A DNA stretch of 64,000 bases from Bradyrhizobium sp. (GCF_027307225.1 NZ_DAHUXJ010000020.1:37789-101788); one strand, 5' to 3'; counted from the stretch's first letter, positions 8,613-17,639 are shown. Notes: generated from the sequence alone by a model not told the origin. Translations and numbers: made by a program.

Positions 8613-8999
8613 TTATCGCGGTTCGCCACCCAAGGCCGACCGCGGCGGAAATAACGTCGAAAGCTGATCGACTGTTAAACTGGCTGAACTGTTGGGCCAA
8701 ATTGAATCCGGCTGATCGGTTGGCGCCGGATCTTCGCAGCCCCGGCAAATTATCAACTTTTTGCTCAATTCATTGTTGGCCGATTCGGAAAGCTCATCCT
8801 CGCTTGAAAGAATGTCCTTGGAGGTAACGATGGTGGCGTTGGTACTTCGAGGCTTTGGCCGCTTTGCATGGTGAGGTACCGGAATTGAGCGGAATCGCGT
8901 CAAGGCGCTCGAATCCGAAACCGGATACCCGAATCTGTCGTGACAGCAACCGCCGAGCGATAATCCTGCCGCGAGCGCAATGGCTAGTCGTCTGGCCAT
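8613..8999 (-). CDS. Small lipoprotein, hypothetical
   Basis: A 128-residue protein with a lipoprotein signal: MARRLAIALAAGLSLGGC, with lipobox LGGC and Cys18. The mature part is polar and Ser/Pro/Lys-rich, with KKLIICRGCEDPAP near residue 85 containing a CxxC. It should be exported and lipid-anchored. The KLIICRGC core occurs in small orphan lipoproteins of related rhizobia as I remember them. The last 30 residues look less constrained and may have drifted. The function is unknown. Confidence 0.65.
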   Translation of the reverse strand: MARRLAIALAAGLSLGGCCHDRFGYPVSDSSALTRFRSIPVPHHAKRPKPRSTNATIVTSKDILSSEDELSESANNELSKKLIICRGCEDPAPTDQPDSIWPNSSASLTVDQLSTLFPPRSALGGEPR

Positions 9000-9047
9000 G
9001 ACCTGGCTTGCCTTTCCCGATCGCGATGTCGACGTCGCAGAGCCTGT

Positions 9048-9215
9048 CTAGTGCTCCGATTCCGAAGTTCGCCAACTATTGGGGCGGCCTCTGATGCGAA
9101 CTTCGGAAACAGAGGAGCGCTAGTCCATTACGTGGCTCCAGTGCGGTTTAGAATTTGAAGTTCCTACGACGAGGTTGCCGCGAAACTGATAGGAACTTCA
9201 AATTCACCGCACTAG
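9048..9215 (-). repeat. Paired-hairpin CTAG element, type A, reverse orientation
   Basis: CTAG at 9048-9051 opens the GATTCCGAAGTTCG hairpin, which closes at CTAG 9119-9122. After a spacer, the TTTGAAGTTCCTA hairpin closes at CTAG 9212-9215. The order is reversed relative to the copy at 20925. The outer CTAG at 9212 provides the TAG stop of the neighbouring minus-strand coiled-coil gene. Confidence 0.9.
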
Positions 9216-9691
9216 GCTGCCGTACTCATATTTTTGCTGGTCGGGGATTCGGCGCAAAAGCGTTTGCGAATGGCTTCTTCCACGAGTGCAAGCGCCTCCA
9301 CTGCTTCTCGCGCGTTCGCTTCGGCTACCTGGGCACGCAATTCAACCGCCGTTGCCCGATCTTCAGCCGCCGTGATACGCAACTCGGCTTGCCTCAAAGC
9401 GCGTGAGGCATCCTGAAGCTTACACTCGGCTTCGGCAATAATTTGTCGCCTCGCGCGGTCTGCGGCCTCGCTCCGCTGCTCAGCGGAAAGCAATCTTTCC
9501 GTGGCAGCTTTGCACATTGACTGAGCGCGAGCTTCCATTTCGCGTGCGCGAGCTTCCATGTCGCTGAAAACCTCGGCAGCCTGATAGACCAGACCAAGTG
9601 CGTTGGCTGCCAGATCCGGCTCCGATGACCGAACGAAGCTAAGGACGTTCTCCTGGCGCTCTGTGGCTTTGCGGATGCGCTGCGTCATCAC
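9212..9691 (-). CDS. Coiled-coil protein, hypothetical
   Basis: A 159-residue protein that is almost entirely a predicted coiled coil from about residue 35 to 145, rich in Ala, Glu and Arg (EARAREMEARAQ, AEQRSEAADRARRQ, AEDRATAVELRAQ). There is no signal peptide or membrane span, so it is probably a cytoplasmic oligomer. The stop codon TAG is made by the outer CTAG of the adjacent repeat (9212-9215), but removing the repeat would leave the same stop. The function is unknown. Confidence 0.65.
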   Translation of the reverse strand: MMTQRIRKATERQENVLSFVRSSEPDLAANALGLVYQAAEVFSDMEARAREMEARAQSMCKAATERLLSAEQRSEAADRARRQIIAEAECKLQDASRALRQAELRITAAEDRATAVELRAQVAEANAREAVEALALVEEAIRKRFCAESPTSKNMSTAA

Positions 9692-10097
9692 AAAAATCCT
9701 TGGTGCTCATAAAATGGCGCTATGATGAACAATTATGGTGAACGGCGCGTTAATTTTCTGCGGAGGCTTCGTTTGCCAGCGGCACAACTGCCTCCTTGGC
9801 GCCTCGGTGCAGCCTTCTATCCCGCACGCGAACCAGGACCGGATGGAAATTGACGGTAACTCGGGCGCGAGCGGTGCCTATCGTGCTGGGGCTCGTCTTC
9901 CTCATGGTTGGATCAATGCTGGCCAGCCTACCGTGTGGTCCGAGAGCGGCGCCGATCAGTCGGGCTGACCGAAGGGGACCTTGCCAAGGCGAATGGCTTT
10001 GACGCACGGCGAGACTTTACGGGTCCTTCAATTATTCAAACTATTGTCGACACTTGCTTAGAATAGCGCGCCCCCACAGTTGCGCTCAGGACGAGCG
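9692..10097. other. Intergenic region upstream of a DUF2336 gene
   Basis: A plus-strand frame at 9796-10002 includes VPIVLGLVFLMVGSMLASL, a possible membrane helix, but starts at TTG without a ribosome binding site. I see no supported gene. The promoter of the DUF2336 gene must lie within this segment. Confidence 0.35.
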
Positions 10098-11207
10098 ATG
10101 CCAGTCTCAACGCTATCCATCGTCGAAGAAGTTGAATCAGCGTTAAGTTCTTCGTCGGACATCAAGGCCCTCGAGACACTCGAACGGGTGGCGGATTTGT
10201 ACCTGTCATCGGCCGGTCAATACGCTGCCGACCAGGTGGAAATATTCGACAAGGTACTTGAGCGCCTCGTCAAGACGATTGAGATTCGTGCAATTGCGGA
10301 CATCAGCGCCCGAGTTGCTCTTGCCGAACTCAGCGCCCGACTCGCGCATGTTTCGCGGGCACCGCCATCGGCGGTACGCCAGCTTGCTCGAAACGACGAC
10401 ATCAGCATCGCTGAGCCTGTCTTAAAGGAATCGGCTTGCTTGACCGCGGAAGATCTCGTCGAGATAGCTCGGCTTAAGAGTGAGCGGCACCTTCTTGCGA
10501 TTGCGTCGCGTTGGTGGTTGAAGGAAGTCGTCACCGATGTGTTGTTAGCGCGCGACTTTCCATCGGTCAGTCGTCGGATTATCAATAATCCAGGCGCCAA
10601 GATCTCAGCAGCCGGCTTCGCAATTTTGGTTGCGCAGGCAGAGGCTGATCCGGAGCTAGCGGTAGAAACAGGCCTTCGGGTCGATCTTCCGCCGAAACTC
10701 CGTGACCAACTATTGCGCAAGGCTACCGAGACGGTTCATGCACGACTTCTGTCGAGTGCACCTCCTCACCTCTTTGAAGAGATAAGGAACGCAATCGAGG
10801 CTGTCGCGGCCGGCGTGGGCCGCGATATGTCAAAGACCTACGACTTTAGCAACGCAGCGCGCTTCGTAGCGTTGTTGGAGGAAAAGGGCGAACTCAACGA
10901 AGGCGCATTGCGGGGCTTTGCGAAACAGCGACGTTATGAAGACACTATCGTAGCACTTGCGCGATTATCAAAGTCGAGCGTTGAGGTCGTCCGTCCGCTG
11001 ATGCAAAGCATGCGCCACGATGGAATTCTCGTTGCCTGCAAGGCGGCGGAGCTTGGCTGGGATACAGTTACCACGATCCTGAACTGCCGATACATGAGCG
11101 GTTCAGCGAGCGCGCTAGAACTGACAAAAGCCCAAGAGCAGTTCGCTGCCATGAATCGGGAAACGGCGCAACGGTTGCTCCGCTTTTGGCAGGTACGGAC
11201 CTCCTAA
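10098..11207 (+). CDS. DUF2336 family protein (first copy)
   Basis: 369 residues from the ATG at 10098, which has AGGACGAG upstream; the frame is open to 10080 but that ATG-less extension is not needed. It consists of repeated helical hairpins of the HEAT-like kind typical of DUF2336, for example LAELSARLAHVSRAPPSAVR and QLARNDDISIAEPVLKESA, with a conserved-looking C-terminal helix near FAAMNRETAQRLLRFWQ. The family is common in alphaproteobacteria and has no settled function; some members neighbour regulatory genes. A paralogue at 12919 shares the architecture and the C-terminal motif. It has no signal peptide. Confidence 0.8.
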   Translation: MPVSTLSIVEEVESALSSSSDIKALETLERVADLYLSSAGQYAADQVEIFDKVLERLVKTIEIRAIADISARVALAELSARLAHVSRAPPSAVRQLARNDDISIAEPVLKESACLTAEDLVEIARLKSERHLLAIASRWWLKEVVTDVLLARDFPSVSRRIINNPGAKISAAGFAILVAQAEADPELAVETGLRVDLPPKLRDQLLRKATETVHARLLSSAPPHLFEEIRNAIEAVAAGVGRDMSKTYDFSNAARFVALLEEKGELNEGALRGFAKQRRYEDTIVALARLSKSSVEVVRPLMQSMRHDGILVACKAAELGWDTVTTILNCRYMSGSASALELTKAQEQFAAMNRETAQRLLRFWQVRTS

Positions 11208-11365
11208 AGGGACGGTCCTTGCCTGAATGACAATTTGTTGGTGCGCATTCGAATTAACGCGTCGGATAGATTTCCCAGGTCCGCCTTGATCCAAGATCCA
11301 AGATCCAAGCGCAGGCTCTAAGAACAAGCAAACGATGGCGAACCCTGCTGCGGCGCTGCAATGAA

Positions 11366-11392
11366 AAAGGGCCGCTCACTACGGCCTTACGT
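11366..11392 (+). terminator. Weak stem-loop after DUF2336 gene
   Basis: AAGGGCCG and CGGCCTT form a short GC stem with one bulge and a seven-base loop, followed by ACGTTTCTCC. It lies 160 bases past the DUF2336 stop. Terminator function is possible but weak. Confidence 0.35.
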
Positions 11393-11511
11393 TTCTCCTG
11401 GATGCAACGAGGCTTTTTCGTTCCGTAACGCCTTCATCAAATCTCTCAAAGCGATCGTAACCTCACGATCGAATGTCCTTTGAAGCAAGCCGCGTGTGGT
11501 ACACGATCGTC

Positions 11512-11685
11512 TCATCGATCTGGCCGCGCTTCTTGCACATTGACAATAACTTTGCGCTGAGATTTTCGGACCGATAACTGTGCCTGCCTGACCATCTCGC
11601 GTAACCGGAGCAGTTCCTGCATTTGGGCAGCGAGATCGACTATTGGCTCTGTTGAGACCGGTACGTGCCCTTCATGAATGCCCAT
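11512..11685 (-). CDS. 57-residue helical protein, hypothetical
   Basis: The start at 11685 has GGAG seven bases upstream on the minus strand; the longer frame to 11883 has no such signal. The core LAAQMQELLRLREMVRQAQL is an amphipathic helix, followed by basic SVRKSQRKV. A very similar core, LERQMSEVISLREKVAQAEL, occurs in the gene at 19215, so the two are probably paralogous. The function is unknown. Confidence 0.6.
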   Translation of the reverse strand: MGIHEGHVPVSTEPIVDLAAQMQELLRLREMVRQAQLSVRKSQRKVIVNVQEARPDR

Positions 11686-12125
11686 TTGATAACTCCACAC
11701 TTTTACACTACCCCAGACATTAGGCGTCGCAGGGCGCAAAAGGTTCAAAAGCGACCCAAGCCGCCACTCAGTGACTGGTGCCTGCCAACACATCGCGCGC
11801 GACTGGAGCCGCTGAAGCCCTTGAGAGCGATCTGAGGCCCGAGGCATGGGTAATCGACATTTGTCCGGGGCGCAGGCCGCCAAGCGCTGCCGAGATAGTG
11901 ATCGGGTTTCTGACTGTCCCCGTCGATCAGAGCGGCTTGAGACAGGTCGTCGTCTTAGCGTGCCTGTATCTTAACAGTCACAATTGCCCAGAAAACCCGT
12001 TCAGATCCCAGAAATAGGCTGAACGAAACCATTTGTTGGAGTCACGAAATACTTCTGAAACAGAGGGAGGACTTAATAGCCTGGAGATTATTGCACCTGC
12101 CAGCTTATTGCATGAGGACGGTTCT
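11686..12125. other. Intergenic region, nothing supported
   Basis: Open frames here are short or overlap in several phases without a recognisable product or ribosome binding site. No repeat copy is present. Confidence 0.35.
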
Positions 12126-12299
12126 ATGTTTCATTTCGTTGTTGCGATTATTGCCTTGTCCAGCGCCGCCATATTTCTGGCACATGCGGTGGAAGCTTAC
12201 TTCGTCGGTCACGGATTGAGGCTTCCATTTGCAGCCAGGGGGCTGAAAGCTGGTTGGTCGCTTGGCGACAACCCCACGAAAAAGCCGCTGCTGGGTTGA
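12126..12299 (+). CDS. 57-residue membrane protein, hypothetical
   Basis: The ATG at 12126 has GAGG eight bases upstream. The sequence starts MFHFVVAIIALSSAAIFLAH, an N-terminal transmembrane helix, and then has a polar basic tail ending NPTKKPLLG. Because the helix is at the very start it could also be an uncleaved signal anchor. No family was recognised. Confidence 0.55.
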   Translation: MFHFVVAIIALSSAAIFLAHAVEAYFVGHGLRLPFAARGLKAGWSLGDNPTKKPLLG

Positions 12300-12406
12300 G
12301 ATCAGATCAGCGGCGGCTCTGTTCGGTATTGCGACCAGTCACGCCTGTCTGCTTCCAAGATTTCAATATTGCAAACCGCTGCGAACTGCGATGTCAAGCA
12401 GTACGG

Positions 12407-12492
12407 GTGCGGCGAATTTGAAGTTCCTATCAGTTTCGCCGTCAGTTCGTTATAGGAACTTCAAATTCAAGGCCGCTACTCAAAACAATAAA
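12407..12492 (+). repeat. Solo hairpin of the CTAG element, type A
   Basis: Only the first hairpin is present: GTGCGGCGAATTTGAAGTTC with the complementary arm GAACTTCAAATTCAAGGCCGC, followed by spacer-like CAAAACAATAAA. The second hairpin and the CTAG boundaries are absent. Confidence 0.85.
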
Positions 12493-12918
12493 TGAGCGAC
12501 AGCTCATACAGCAGCTGCGTGGACCCGGTTGAAAGGTATTTTGCTGTCCGCATCGCCCATCATAATTGAAAGGTTGCTTCAAAAGGGTTGGGCCGACGTT
12601 CGTAGATTAAGTCACGAATTAGAATGTCGGATCACGGAAGAACAGATGACGGCAAAAGATGGCGCCCATCCATAGAGAGAAGAGAGCTTGGCTACGAGGA
12701 CGGTCAAGGAAGCGCTCGGCGAGGAGCGACGGCTGGCCAGTCCTTCAGCCGGGCAAACCTGCTCAGCGAACGCCCAGCCGATCGAGGTTGTCCAATTTGC
12801 ATTTGCAACTCAAGGAGATACGCCTTTAAAGCTGAATTAATAGAAACCGATTAGGCTATCGGAATATTATCCGAGCATTTTTAGGCTGCCGGGACTGCCA
12901 CATTGCCGTGGAAACCCC
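12493..12918. other. Intergenic region upstream of second DUF2336 gene
   Basis: No frame here resembles a protein. The region is relatively AT-rich near 12830-12890 and probably holds the promoter of the downstream DUF2336 gene. Confidence 0.35.
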
Positions 12919-14040
12919 ATGAGAGATTCCTCGAAGTTCTTACTCAAAGATTTGGACGAAGCTGTTCTGCGGGGATCTGCCGACAGCCGCGAGAGGGCGC
13001 TGTGGTACGCCACCAACATGCTCATGGTCGGCAGCTACACCGACGACGAGATTTGGACTTTTGGGGAAGTCATCGGACGGCTGTCCGATGCGATCGAACT
13101 CGCCGCGCGCGCGCGGCTAGCCAAACGTCTCGCCAAGGCGCCCCAGGCTCCGATTAGCGTCGTCAGCAAGCTCGCCTTCGACTTCAGCATCGACGTTGCA
13201 GGGCCAATTCTTCAACACTGCGACCGGCTGGACGTCAAAACTCTAATCCAGAATATTAGAACCAGAAGTCAGTCGCACCTTCTGGCAATCTCAAAACGCA
13301 AATCGATTCCTACCGACGTGACGGATGAGTTGGTGACCCGTGGCAATCGCGACGTTTTGAAATCGGTCGCAACGAATGACGGCGCTCAGCTTTCGAATTT
13401 CGGCTTTCTGCACGCAATAAAGCGATCAACCGACGACTCCATTCTCGCGGAAAGCCTCGGTGTGCGCAAAGACATTCCCAGGCCAATGTTTCAGCAGCTC
13501 ATTGCAAAGGCGTCGGATGACGTCAAACGAAGGCTATCGCAAGAGCGTCCGGACTTGCTCGAAGAAATTCAATCGTCCGTCATCGACGTCGCGGGCGCAC
13601 TGCAGTCGAAATTTGGACCGGCAACCGAAAGTTACTTTGCGGCAAAGAAGGTCGTCACAGCCCAGCATCAACTTGGCCAGCTAAACGAGAATCTCGTTCT
13701 CAACTACGCGCGGGCTCGCAAGGTCGAAGAGGTGACGGTCGGGCTATCCTTGCTGTGCTCGCTGCCTGTTACCGCCGTTGAACGGGCGCTTGCCGATACA
13801 GAAATGACGCTCATCTTGGCCAAAGCCAATGAGTTTGAATGGGACACTGCTATGGCTCTGCTGTTTCTGCGCGCCAAGCACAATCGCATTAAGACGAGCG
13901 ACCTTGATAATATGAAAGAGCAGTTCTTTCAGCTTAACATCGAGACGTCTCAGGAGATTCTCACCTTCTTTCAAGTGCGCAAGCAAGCCGCATCGGCCGA
14001 ACTGGTCGAGCGTCGCCTGCCGCAGCTTCACTCATTATGA
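12919..14040 (+). CDS. DUF2336 family protein (second copy)
   Basis: A 373-residue paralogue of the protein at 10098. The same helical repeat pattern is visible: LAKRLAKAPQAPISVVSKLA, then a VAGPILQHCDRLDVKTLI unit and HLLAISKRKSIPTDVTDEL. The C-terminus FFQLNIETSQEILTFFQVRK matches the first copy's FAAMNRETAQRLLRFWQVR. There is no signal or membrane segment. The two copies lie 1.7 kb apart on the same strand with small orphan genes and a solo repeat between them. They are diverged well beyond a recent duplication. The function is unknown. Confidence 0.8.
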   Translation: MRDSSKFLLKDLDEAVLRGSADSRERALWYATNMLMVGSYTDDEIWTFGEVIGRLSDAIELAARARLAKRLAKAPQAPISVVSKLAFDFSIDVAGPILQHCDRLDVKTLIQNIRTRSQSHLLAISKRKSIPTDVTDELVTRGNRDVLKSVATNDGAQLSNFGFLHAIKRSTDDSILAESLGVRKDIPRPMFQQLIAKASDDVKRRLSQERPDLLEEIQSSVIDVAGALQSKFGPATESYFAAKKVVTAQHQLGQLNENLVLNYARARKVEEVTVGLSLLCSLPVTAVERALADTEMTLILAKANEFEWDTAMALLFLRAKHNRIKTSDLDNMKEQFFQLNIETSQEILTFFQVRKQAASAELVERRLPQLHSL

Positions 14041-14243
14041 GCTTCCGGAATTTTGATTAAACAATACCGATTGAAGCCTGCGTTCCACCAATCACCGGAT
14101 CGCGCGAGCATCCGCGTATCCCCCGGCTCGGGGTCGGAAGGCGGCATCTGCATGGCCGGCGCGCGTGCCAGCGACCATCGCCTAATCCGATACAATTAGA
14201 TTGAATCGCCGTCTGTCGCGTGAAGACCCGTGTCGAGAAGCTC

Positions 14244-14410
14244 CTAGTACCGCCGATCTGAAGTCCCTGCGCCACAAGCGGCGAATTCGACCAGGGACTT
14301 CAGATCGATAAAGCGGTACTAGAATCAATAAGCTTGTGAGTAGCCCATGAATCTCCGAATTTCGTGAAGGTGGGTGCTGCGATCGAGCACGAACTTCGGA
14401 AAGTGGGCAC
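14244..14410 (+). repeat. Paired-hairpin CTAG element, type C, second half degenerate
   Basis: CTAG at 14244-14247 opens a hairpin with arms GATCTGAAGTCCCTG and CAGGGACTTCAGATC, closing at CTAG 14319-14322. The spacer is AATCAATAAGCTTG. The second hairpin is decayed but still has arms TCCGAATTTCGTG and CACGAACTTCGGA. The stem sequence differs from type A yet remains complementary. Confidence 0.82.
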
Positions 14411-14415
14411 CAGAA

Positions 14416-14892
14416 CTAAATCGATTTACTGCACCTCATCACGTGAAGTTCTACCCCGGCGGCAATCGAACGCGCCGGCGAGATGTCAATTGTGCTCAGC
14501 AAGAGATCCTCAAAGTCAAATGTAAAAAGCCTAACTATTCCACCCGGCAATTCCTCTCGCCAACCCACGATCTGGTGCAGGCTCGTAAAGTCCCGCTTAA
14601 TCTCCCAAACACTCCTGCCGTACTCTGTTCGATAGGCGGCCCGATCAGGGTCTTTGATTATTTTGAGAGTTCGCTTGTCGGCAACCTGAAGCCTGTAGCG
14701 TATCAATGGTGTATCGAGATTGCCGCCGTCGATGGCGATTTCCTTTGACGGAAGTTCCGGCAAAGGCGTCTTTGCGGCAAAGGATTGGTAGCAATCAACC
14801 GTCACTAGAGGAAGCGTTTCGGGAGAGCGCTGCGCGTGGGCGCTCGATAACGCGGTCATAACCAGCAAAACTCCAAAACTGAGTGCCTTCAT
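14416..14892 (-). CDS. Secreted hypothetical protein
   Basis: A 158-residue protein with a clear Sec signal peptide MKALSFGVLLVMTALSSAHA, with cleavage expected after AHA (residue 20). The mature domain is mixed alpha/beta with two Cys (VDCYQSF and VMRCSKSI), possibly a disulfide. It should be periplasmic. No family was recognised. It stands alone on the minus strand, downstream of the DUF4399/cyclase pair but 430 bases away. Confidence 0.65.
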   Translation of the reverse strand: MKALSFGVLLVMTALSSAHAQRSPETLPLVTVDCYQSFAAKTPLPELPSKEIAIDGGNLDTPLIRYRLQVADKRTLKIIKDPDRAAYRTEYGRSVWEIKRDFTSLHQIVGWREELPGGIVRLFTFDFEDLLLSTIDISPARSIAAGVELHVMRCSKSI

Positions 14893-15325
14893 GCTGCACC
14901 TCCACCTAACAGATAGTCCTAATTTAACCTCCGCGAAGCCAATTCAGAACAAATTTCAACGCCGGTTTCGATGCAAATCACTCAACGCCTGCCGACAATT
15001 TGCACGATCCTAAACGCGCCAGAGAGCGGATCGCCGTTTGCATCGCCCGCGATTGGCCCCCCAACGAAGCGCCTCATCAATTCCCCCTAGAATCGGCAGA
15101 GAGAACCATAGCGACCGCGCAGCGCTTTCATACAGCCAGAATCATGAGCAGACGTCGAAGACCGCCCTGCCCGCGGTCGGCTTCGCTACCCCGAAGCAGA
15201 AGTGGCCAGATCAATTCGATCATGCGAATGGGCGTTTGGCCGTCGTTATGGCTGCCGGGCTTGCGAAGAGGCCAATGCAAAAATCTGGTCAAAAAATGCG
15301 TCGAACGCTGGCAGTTCGCCAATCG
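14893..15325. other. Intergenic region, nothing supported
   Basis: Several overlapping frames exist here without a ribosome binding site or recognisable product. No repeat copy or terminator was found. Confidence 0.35.
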
Positions 15326-15751
15326 CTACTTGACGTTGATCGTGATTTTCTCTGAAACGATCGGAGGGTTGAACGGATAGTGCTTGGCATCGCCCAACAC
15401 AAGTTGAAGCGTATGCTTGCCCGGTGGCAATTCAATCCGTGCCTCGGTCTGCCCTGCACCAAAATGAAGATGAGATTTGTCGGACGGAATTGGCTCACTG
15501 GAATTAAGAGGTTCTTTGACGTCAATCAGCAAATGATGGTGCCCGCTGTTGGGGTAATCGTCACCGGCATGGGTCACGCCCATGTTGCGCAAGCCGAAAC
15601 GGCACCAGAACCCACCTTTGATCGTCGCGCCGTTCTGCGGCCAGACGAAATATACCATGGCATTCTTGCCTGCAGGCTTGTCCTGGCCTTGGACGGCAAA
15701 GGACAGCATTGTCAGCATGCCGGACAATATCACGAGCCGCGTGATCTTCAT
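15326..15751 (-). CDS. DUF4399 domain periplasmic protein
   Basis: A 141-residue protein with a signal peptide ending near SFAVQG. The mature part carries the DUF4399 pattern: VYFVWPQNGATIKGGFWCRF, a HHHLLID motif near residue 70, LHFGAGQTEA near 94, and GKHTLQLVLGDAKHYPFNPP. The His cluster suggests metal binding, but the family function is not established. It lies 23 bases after the cyclase-SUMF1 gene on the same strand, so the two are probably co-transcribed. Confidence 0.82.
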   Translation of the reverse strand: MKITRLVILSGMLTMLSFAVQGQDKPAGKNAMVYFVWPQNGATIKGGFWCRFGLRNMGVTHAGDDYPNSGHHHLLIDVKEPLNSSEPIPSDKSHLHFGAGQTEARIELPPGKHTLQLVLGDAKHYPFNPPIVSEKITINVK

Positions 15752-15774
15752 GAATGTCCTCTTCTTCGACCGGT

Positions 15775-17334
15775 TTACCGGGACAAGGCGATACGGAATC
15801 CATGGGTCGGATACCGAACATTGGTATCGTAATTGTCTCGGTTCGCCGGGCGAACATACGTCGCGTCATTCCTCCATGAGCCGGATCGAATGACGTGGGA
15901 GTTGCAATCTCCTGCGCTCCATGGCGAACCATCCGATGGCGCACCCTGATACGTTTTGTGCCAGCAATCCTCTACCCACTGATCGACACCGCCGCCCATG
16001 TCGTAAAGACCGAAGGGATTCGGGTCGAAGCTTCCCACTTTAACCGGTTGCTCGGCCCCGGCTGCGTCAGTGCAATCCTTGCAGTTGGCCATACCATGCT
16101 TCAACTGGTCACCCCACCAGTATTTGGTCTGTGTGTCACCGCGCGCCGCATATTCCCATTCAGCCTCGCTCGGAAGCCGGTAAGATTTTTGCGTCGCGCC
16201 CGCAAGCCAGGCAACAAACTGCTTGGCATCGCTCCAGCTTACATTCGTAATCGGAGCATCGTCTTTACCCGTCGCCACGAACGTGCATACCTTCGCCCCG
16301 GCACATTCATTCCATTCGCGAACGGTGATTGGATACTTGCTGATGGCGAAAGGCTTGATCGTGACGTGGTGAACGGGCTTCTCCGAAATATCCTCGTTGC
16401 TCCCCATGGCGAAGGTTCCGCCTAGCAACGGCGTCATTTCAGGCTCATGGATCGCAGCGGCACCAGATGTGATGGGAGAAGGTGTAGAAGAAACCTGAGG
16501 AACCGTTGGCGCTGCCGCCAAGGGTTGAACATTGGACGCAGCCTGCTGCGTGGCAGGCGCGCCCGAGAGAGCGGTCTGAGGTTGCGGTGAGGCTTTCGTT
16601 GCTTGCGACGAAGCCGCGCCCGATGCCCGATCCGTCCCCCTGGTCGAGAATTGCGAGAGCAAATACCAAAGCGCGCCGCCCCCGATGATCATCAATGTGA
16701 GGCTTAGCAAGAAGATCAGAGCAGTCTCGCGTCGCTTCCGCGCACCGTTATAGGCCGCCGCGTCGGGGAGAACGCGATAGACTCTGACGGGATCGGTGAT
16801 GTTCTTGACTTTGCGATCTCCTAGCGACTCATATCCGCAAACCAGCTTGTGCTTTATTTGCTCATAGATGCCGCCGGAGATGTAAACCTCACCAGGCTCT
16901 GCAATACCCTCAAGGCGCGTGGCAATATTGACGCCGTCACCATATATGTCGTCTGCCTCAATGATGATGTCACCCAGATTGACGCCGATCCGATATTCGA
17001 TCCAATGATTTTTCGGCAGCGACGCATTACGTCCAACCATGTTTTGTTGGATCACGATTCCGCATCGCACGGCTTCGACCGGGCTGTCGAAAATCGCGAG
17101 AAAGCCATCTCCAGTGGTTTTGACGAGCTTGCCATCGTGCTCGACGATGCTGGGCTCTATGAGGTCGCGTACGATCCTTTTCACACGGCCGTGCGTTCCA
17201 TCTTCATCGATTTCCATTAGACGGCTGTAGCCAGCGATATCGCCGGCGACGATCGCGGCAAGACGGCGCGGCATCAATCGCCGCGGCGGCTCACCACCAC
17301 GGGTACCCGATCTGATATTTCGAATGTCAGCCAC
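15775..17334 (-). CDS. Class III nucleotidyl cyclase fused through a membrane helix to a SUMF1/FGE-like domain
   Basis: A 519-residue protein read from GTG at 17334. Residues 20-190 are a class III adenylate/guanylate cyclase domain, with the metal aspartates in VAGDIAGYSRLM (Asp32) and KTTGDGFLAIF (Asp76), plus DDIYGDGVNIATRLEGIAEP. A transmembrane helix lies at about 205-226 (ALIFLLSLTLMIIGGGALWY). A low-complexity Ala/Pro/Ser/Gln linker follows. Residues about 297-519 are a SUMF1 (formylglycine-generating-enzyme-like) domain: GGTFAMGSNED, WSDAKQFVAWLAG, SEAEWEYAARGD and a GFRIALSR end. The SUMF1 part lacks the paired Cys of active FGE (RSGSWRNDA where active enzymes have HLCxxxxC). It therefore looks like an extracytoplasmic sensor controlling a cytoplasmic cyclase. 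It is probably co-transcribed with the DUF4399 gene. Confidence 0.87.
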   Translation of the reverse strand: MADIRNIRSGTRGGEPPRRLMPRRLAAIVAGDIAGYSRLMEIDEDGTHGRVKRIVRDLIEPSIVEHDGKLVKTTGDGFLAIFDSPVEAVRCGIVIQQNMVGRNASLPKNHWIEYRIGVNLGDIIIEADDIYGDGVNIATRLEGIAEPGEVYISGGIYEQIKHKLVCGYESLGDRKVKNITDPVRVYRVLPDAAAYNGARKRRETALIFLLSLTLMIIGGGALWYLLSQFSTRGTDRASGAASSQATKASPQPQTALSGAPATQQAASNVQPLAAAPTVPQVSSTPSPITSGAAAIHEPEMTPLLGGTFAMGSNEDISEKPVHHVTIKPFAISKYPITVREWNECAGAKVCTFVATGKDDAPITNVSWSDAKQFVAWLAGATQKSYRLPSEAEWEYAARGDTQTKYWWGDQLKHGMANCKDCTDAAGAEQPVKVGSFDPNPFGLYDMGGGVDQWVEDCWHKTYQGAPSDGSPWSAGDCNSHVIRSGSWRNDATYVRPANRDNYDTNVRYPTHGFRIALSR

Positions 17335-17468
17335 GGCCTACACCGGTCTCCTTGCACTGCAGAACGCCGCGTCGGAACCTCAACTAAAATCCATGAGAAT
17401 GCTTAAGCATGCCGTCGTTTTTCGGCCTGCTTTCGAACATCAATTACGCTCATTTTGCCGGGGTGTCA

Positions 17469-17639
17469 CTAGGGCGGCGAATTCGAGGTTCCTATCAGTT
17501 TCGCCGCGGGTTCGTTATAGGAACTTCAAATTCAAAGCCGCTACTCAAATCAATAGGTTGCTAGCTAGAGTTCCTTTGATTCCGAAGCTCGCATCGGAGG
17601 GGCCGCAATAGCTTGCGAACTTCGGAATTGGAGCTCCAG
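17469..17639 (+). repeat. Paired-hairpin CTAG element, type A, forward orientation
   Basis: CTAG at 17469-17472 opens the first hairpin (GGTTCCTATCAG and ATAGGAACTTCAAATTC). The spacer ends TTGCTAGCTAG, a small duplication, and the second hairpin (TTCCGAAGCTCGC / GCGAACTTCGGAA) ends at CCAG 17636-17639. The final CTAG has drifted. Confidence 0.88.

Noticed and set aside
11282..11312. A tandem repeat of ATCCAAG
   Set aside because: Only three short units, in a plain intergenic stretch; too little to suggest a function.
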